In this document: positions 60,861-64,000 of the stretch, piece by piece
Numbering within the stretch: position 1 is the first letter of the stretch
Layout of the letters: the number at the start of each line of letters is the position of its first letter
Origin: Glycomyces luteolus
GTDB lineage: Bacteria > Actinomycetota > Actinomycetes > Mycobacteriales > Micromonosporaceae
Reading direction: 5' to 3'
DNA length: 64,000 nt
Assembly: GCF_027622875.1 (NCBI RefSeq)
Contig: NZ_JAPZVP010000004.1
Span: 142,217 to 206,216 of the forward strand
Notes under the pieces: model-generated
Database searches by the model: none
What the model was told of the DNA's origin: nothing
Seen by the model: the letters and a program-made list of their open reading frames with translations, nothing else
Translations under genes and position numbers: made by a program

Positions 60861-61820
60861 TCAGCCGCCGCGGTTCGGGGCGGCGGGTCGGAGTCGCCGG
60901 GGGAGCAGGAACTCCTGGGTCTCGCGGGTGTGGACTCGTTCGACGATCTCGATCGGGCCCAGTTCGGCCAGGGACCGGACCACTTCGTCGACCAGTCGCG
61001 GTGGCGCGGAGGCTCCCGCGGTGACGGCCACGGTCGAGGCCTCCTCGAGCCATCGCGGATCGATGGCCCGCGCGTCTTCGATCAAGTGCGCCTCGACTCC
61101 CGCGGTTCTCGCGAGTTCCACCAGGCGGTTCGAGTTCGAGGAGTTCGCCGATCCGAGCACCAGGACGAGGTCGGCCTCCTCCACGACCGCGGCGACCGCC
61201 GCTTGGCGATTGCTCGTGGCGTAGCAGATGTCATCGGCCCCTTGACCTTTGATCGCGGGAAAGCGCTGCTTCAGCGCCTCTGCGATGGTCTCGACCTCGG
61301 CCACCGCGAGCGTCGTCTGGCTCAGGTACGTGAGCTTCGCCGGGTCGGGCACTCGCAGTGTCGCCACGGCATCGGCGCTCTCGACGAGGAGGGTTCTTTC
61401 CGGGGCCACGCCGATCGTGCCGACGACTTCTTCGTGGCCTTCGTGTCCGATCAGGATCACCGTGTCGCCGTTGTCGGCCGCGCGTTTGGCCTCCGCGTGG
61501 ACCTTTGACACCAGCGGGCAGGTCGCGTCGACCGCGTCGAGGCCGCGGGCGGCCGCCTCGCGTTCGACCGCCGGGGCCACGCCGTGGGCGCTGAAGACCA
61601 CGAGCGCGTCGTCGGGAACCTCGTCGAGCTCGCCGACGAAGACCGCCCCGCGCGACTCCAGATCCGCCACCACGTGCGCGTTGTGGACGATCTGGTTGCG
61701 CACGTACACGGGCGGTCCGTGATCCTCGAGGAGGCGTTCGACGATCTCGATCGCCCGCTCCACTCCGGCGCAGAACGACCGCGGCGCGGGGAGGAGCACG
61801 CGACGGAGTCGGCGAGTCAT
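60861..61820 (-). CDS. ispH: 4-hydroxy-3-methylbut-2-enyl diphosphate reductase
   Basis: This 319-residue enzyme makes IPP and DMAPP in the last step of the MEP pathway. The 4Fe-4S cysteines are C17 (FCAGV), C101 (DATCPLV) and C199 (ICYATSNRQ), and the substrate motif VLGSANSSNSNRL is present. The ATG 61820 overlaps the stop of a 33-codon frame (ATGA), so its translation may depend on the polyprenyl synthetase message. It feeds the prenyl synthase encoded upstream. Confidence 0.95.
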   Translation of the reverse strand: MTRRLRRVLLPAPRSFCAGVERAIEIVERLLEDHGPPVYVRNQIVHNAHVVADLESRGAVFVGELDEVPDDALVVFSAHGVAPAVEREAAARGLDAVDATCPLVSKVHAEAKRAADNGDTVILIGHEGHEEVVGTIGVAPERTLLVESADAVATLRVPDPAKLTYLSQTTLAVAEVETIAEALKQRFPAIKGQGADDICYATSNRQAAVAAVVEEADLVLVLGSANSSNSNRLVELARTAGVEAHLIEDARAIDPRWLEEASTVAVTAGASAPPRLVDEVVRSLAELGPIEIVERVHTRETQEFLLPRRLRPAAPNRGG

Positions 61821-61918
61821 CGGCTGGCCTCTCGGTGGCGCTCGCAAGTCTCCGGTTGGCGTTCCCGGCAATGCTTGCGGGTCATCAGTCGGCACCCTTG
61901 GCGATGCTTGCGAGCCAT
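61817..61918 (-). CDS. 33-codon bridging ORF between polyprenyl synthetase and ispH
   Basis: The frame starts at an ATG that shares its A with the upstream TGA (TGATG, 61920-61916). It ends at a TGA overlapping the ispH ATG (ATGA, 61820-61817). The peptide is rich in Arg, His and Cys, with repeated RKHRQGC and RKHCRERQ. Its DNA contains two copies of a repeat core also found at 51.5 kb. It may be only a coupling device, or a repeat that inserted. No family is known. Confidence 0.4.
   Translation of the reverse strand: MARKHRQGCRLMTRKHCRERQPETCERHREASR
61860..61918 (-). repeat. Second locus of the ATGGCTCGCAAGC-type repeat
   Basis: Two degenerate units 33 bp apart start at 61918 and 61885 on the minus strand; the first matches the 51.5-kb copy at about 25 of 28 positions. 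Confidence 0.65.
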
Positions 61919-62934
61919 CAATTGGCCCTGTGGACCGTGCTCGCGGCCAGCCCCGTCAGTTCCTCGACGGCCTCTGCCCGGAGTCCTTCCACGCTGAGGC
62001 TGCCGGTGGCGGCTTCGGTGAGCAGTTCCGCGGAGCGCCGGCTCGCCTGCCTGCCGCCGCAGGCCTCGACGAGGTCGGCGGCGCGGCGGAGTTCGGCCTC
62101 GGTGAGCTGCCCGGTGGCGCCGTAGATCGCGGCGAGCTCGGACGCGTCGGGATGCCCCGAGTCGAGCGCCGCGGTCACCGGGAGCGACTTCTTGCGGTTG
62201 CGCAGGTCCGAGTACACGGCCTTGCCGGTCACCGCCGGGTCGCCCCAGATCCCCAGCAGGTCGTCCACGTGCTGGAACGCCAGCCCGAGGCGGTAGCCGA
62301 AGTCCCGCAGCGCGTCCACCTGCTGCGGGGTGCCGCCGCCGAAGAGCGCCCCGAGCGCGGTCGCGCAGCCCATGAGCGAGGCCGTCTTCGCCTCGGACAT
62401 CGCGACGCATTCGGCGAGCTCGACCCGGTCGCGGCTCTCGAACCGCGTGTCGGCGAGCTGCCCTTCGATGAGGGCCCGCACGGTCTGCGCGAGGAGGCTC
62501 GTGCCCGCCGGGACCCGGTCGCCGCCGGATTCGGCGATGATCTCGAACGCCAGCGCGTGCAGGGCGTCGCCGACGAGGATCGCGTCGTTGACGCCGTAGA
62601 CCTTCCAGGCGGTCGGGCGGTGCCGCCGCAGGCTGTCGCGGTCGATGATGTCGTCGTGGATGAGGGAGAAGTTGTGGACCATCTCGACGGCCACGGCCGC
62701 CGGGACGGCCTGCCGCCAGCCCGCTTCGCTGCCGACCGCCTTGGCGGCCAGCAGGGTCAGGAGCGGCCGCAGGGCCTTGCCGGAGTTGGCCTGGACGGGC
62801 GAGCCGGAGGCGTCGGTCCAGCCGAAGTGGTAGGCCGCGATGCGCGCGGCGGGGGCCGGGAGCCGGGCGGCGGCGGCGCGGAGTCCCGCGTCGACGGCCT
62901 CGCGGGCGGCGGTGTGGTCGGTCAGGACGGTCAT
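61918..62934 (-). CDS. Polyprenyl synthetase, likely encapsulin cargo
   Basis: This 338-residue trans-prenyltransferase condenses DMAPP and IPP. The first aspartate-rich motif is D94-D95-I-I-D98 with D100. The second is D224-D225-L-L-G-I-W-G-D232, a variant common in actinobacterial prenyl synthases near encapsulins. Product length cannot be read from sequence alone. The ATG 62934 has AGGGAGG 6 nt upstream and an in-frame stop further up, so there is no long N-terminal tail. It lies between ispH and a family 2B encapsulin gene. Confidence 0.92.
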   Translation of the reverse strand: MTVLTDHTAAREAVDAGLRAAAARLPAPAARIAAYHFGWTDASGSPVQANSGKALRPLLTLLAAKAVGSEAGWRQAVPAAVAVEMVHNFSLIHDDIIDRDSLRRHRPTAWKVYGVNDAILVGDALHALAFEIIAESGGDRVPAGTSLLAQTVRALIEGQLADTRFESRDRVELAECVAMSEAKTASLMGCATALGALFGGGTPQQVDALRDFGYRLGLAFQHVDDLLGIWGDPAVTGKAVYSDLRNRKKSLPVTAALDSGHPDASELAAIYGATGQLTEAELRRAADLVEACGGRQASRRSAELLTEAATGSLSVEGLRAEAVEELTGLAASTVHRAN

Positions 62935-63016
62935 GCGGGGCCTCCCTGGGCGGCGGGGTCTGCGGGGAACGCGTTGGCGTTAGGGGGTGCCCGGGCATCC
63001 CGGACACCCCCTGGGG

Positions 63017-63054
63017 CCCGGGCGGCCGCCCAAGTGCGGGGGCGGCCGCCCGGG
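63017..63054 (-). terminator. Strong hairpin between encapsulin and polyprenyl synthetase genes
   Basis: A perfect 15-bp stem (63017-63031 / 63040-63054) with an 8-nt loop begins 4 bp past the encapsulin stop. A further hairpin-like stretch (AGGGGGTG/CACCCCCT, 62982-63012) lies closer to the synthetase start. Confidence 0.75.
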
Positions 63055-63058
63055 ATTC

Positions 63059-64000
63059 TCAGCGTCCGATCTCGACGTGCTCGAGGATGCCGAGCGCGTC
63101 CGGGACCAGGACCGCGACGGAGTAGTAGGCGCTCACGAGGTAGGACATGACGGCCTTCTCGTCGATGCCCATGAACCGCACGGAGAGCCCGGGCTCGTAC
63201 TCGTCGGGCAGGCCGGTCTGGTGCAGGCCGACGACGCCCTGGTCGGCTTCGCCGGTGCGCATGCAGAGGATCGAGGTGGTGCGCGCCGAGGTGATCGGGA
63301 TCTTGTTGCACGGCAGGATCGGGATGCCCCGCCATGCCGGGATGTGGTGCCCGTGGAAGTCCACCGTGTTCGGGTAGATGCCGCGCTTGGTGCATTCGCG
63401 GCCGAACGCGGCGATCGCCTTCGGGTGGGCGAGGAGGAACTCGGGCTTGCGGCGGCGGCTGATGAGCTCGTCCATGTCGTCCGGGGTGGGCGGCCCGGAG
63501 CGGGTGGGGATGCGCTGGCTCAGCGCCGCGTTGTGCAGGAGTCCGAACTCCTTGTTGTTCACCATCTGGTCCTCCTGCTGCTCGCGCAGGGCTTCCACGG
63601 TGAGCCGCAGCTGCTGCTCCATCTGGTTCATCGGCTTGTTGTAGAGGTCCGCGACGCGGGTGTGGACGCGCAGCACCGTCTGTGCCACCGACAGCTCGTA
63701 CTCGCGGGGCGTGAGCTCGTAGTCGACGAACGTGCGCGGCAGGTCCGGTTCGCCGGTGTGGCCGGCCGCGATGGCGATCGCCGACTCGCCGTGCTTGTTC
63801 GTGTTCGCCGAGCGGACGGCCTCCCGGAACTGCTCCAGATGCGACGCGAGCGCCGGGATGCGCTCCACGAGCTCGGCGACTGCGGCGGCAGGGAGGGTGA
63901 GCACGGTGACCGGGGTCGCCGCGATGACGTCGTGGTCCCACACTGGATCGTCTTCGGTGAGGACCTCGTCGCCGAAGTGGTCGCCGTCGACCATGAGCCC
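63059..64000 (-). CDS. Family 2B encapsulin shell protein with cyclic-nucleotide-binding domain (5' end missing)
   Basis: At least 313 residues are visible, and the N-terminal part continues past 64000. The visible start is the last part of a cyclic-nucleotide-binding fold ([14 protein letters not shown]). A linker helix (~60-80) and an HK97-type shell domain follow. Shell motifs are [64 protein letters not shown] and a C-terminus ending [13 protein letters not shown]. Family 2B shells are known to house terpenoid enzymes. A neighbouring prenyl synthetase and ispH support that cargo type. The first gene of the locus should lie just beyond the window. Confidence 0.94.
   Translation of the reverse strand, partial: GLMVDGDHFGDEVLTEDDPVWDHDVIAATPVTVLTLPAAAVAELVERIPALASHLEQFREAVRSANTNKHGESAIAIAAGHTGEPDLPRTFVDYELTPREYELSVAQTVLRVHTRVADLYNKPMNQMEQQLRLTVEALREQQEDQMVNNKEFGLLHNAALSQRIPTRSGPPTPDDMDELISRRRKPEFLLAHPKAIAAFGRECTKRGIYPNTVDFHGHHIPAWRGIPILPCNKIPITSARTTSILCMRTGEADQGVVGLHQTGLPDEYEPGLSVRFMGIDEKAVMSYLVSAYYSVAVLVPDALGILEHVEIGR

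Noticed and set aside
1-64000. tRNA, rRNA, CRISPR arrays, prophage or insertion sequences
   Set aside because: I looked through the gaps between genes and saw no cloverleaf, spacer array, transposase or integrase. A tool-based search could still find a missed short RNA.

Overview
This is a high-GC window from an actinomycete chromosome. The support is lineage-typical proteins: WhiB1, a mycobacterial-type PdtaS sensor kinase, the fused 2-oxoglutarate enzyme Kgd, nickel superoxide dismutase, CtpE, the fdxA-dapC pair, and the rpsP-khpA-rimM-trmD-rplS-lepB-rnhB-DUF2469 block. GTG and TTG starts are common. From memory of such gene sets I would guess Glycomycetales or a close relative, but I cannot prove the genus. 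I see no tRNA, rRNA, insertion sequence, prophage or CRISPR array. Most of the window is chromosomal core with small accessory patches.

Layout. 0.1-8.7 kb: a secreted NlpC/P60 hydrolase behind a ydaO-type c-di-AMP riboswitch, a spermidine-synthase-like protein, a MerR regulator, a heparinase II/III-family protein tail-to-tail with a SulP anion transporter, two coupled membrane proteins and a GNAT enzyme. 8.8-18.6 kb: ferredoxin and DapC, a small secreted protein, a large regulatory ATPase, a DrrAB-like exporter and the P-type ATPase CtpE. 18.7-25.9 kb: proS, then the ribosome, tRNA-modification and secretion block with two signal peptidases in tandem. 26-31 kb: pdtaS, then a sulfate-assimilation operon (leader peptide, sulfite reductase, CxxC protein, CysH, sirohydrochlorin chelatase).

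31.2-46.5 kb: a membrane protein, a diacylglycerol-kinase-like enzyme, an unusual 812-bp non-coding block that holds the whiB1 promoter with CRP-type sites, whiB1, an RsbW-like protein, an exported D-glucuronyl C5-epimerase-like protein, Ni-SOD, an oxidoreductase, a sugar ABC importer without its ATPase, kgd, and a STAS anti-anti-sigma protein. 46.8-54.5 kb: an OmpR-type two-component system, an HtrA-type protease, an Mrr-like membrane protein, rsmI and an ABC-2 exporter. 54.7-59.6 kb: a nitrate transporter and a molybdopterin nitrate reductase, then a secreted alpha/beta hydrolase.

59.7-64 kb: a PIN-domain gene without a normal start codon, a DUF1349 protein, and the most interesting locus. 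That locus is ispH, a polyprenyl synthetase and a family 2B encapsulin (cyclic-nucleotide-binding domain joined to an HK97-type shell) cut by the window end. All three genes run leftward. The arrangement suggests a prenyl-diphosphate-making nanocompartment fed by the last enzyme of the MEP pathway. The shell and cargo genes are separated by a strong hairpin. The cargo and ispH genes are bridged by a 33-codon frame that overlaps both.
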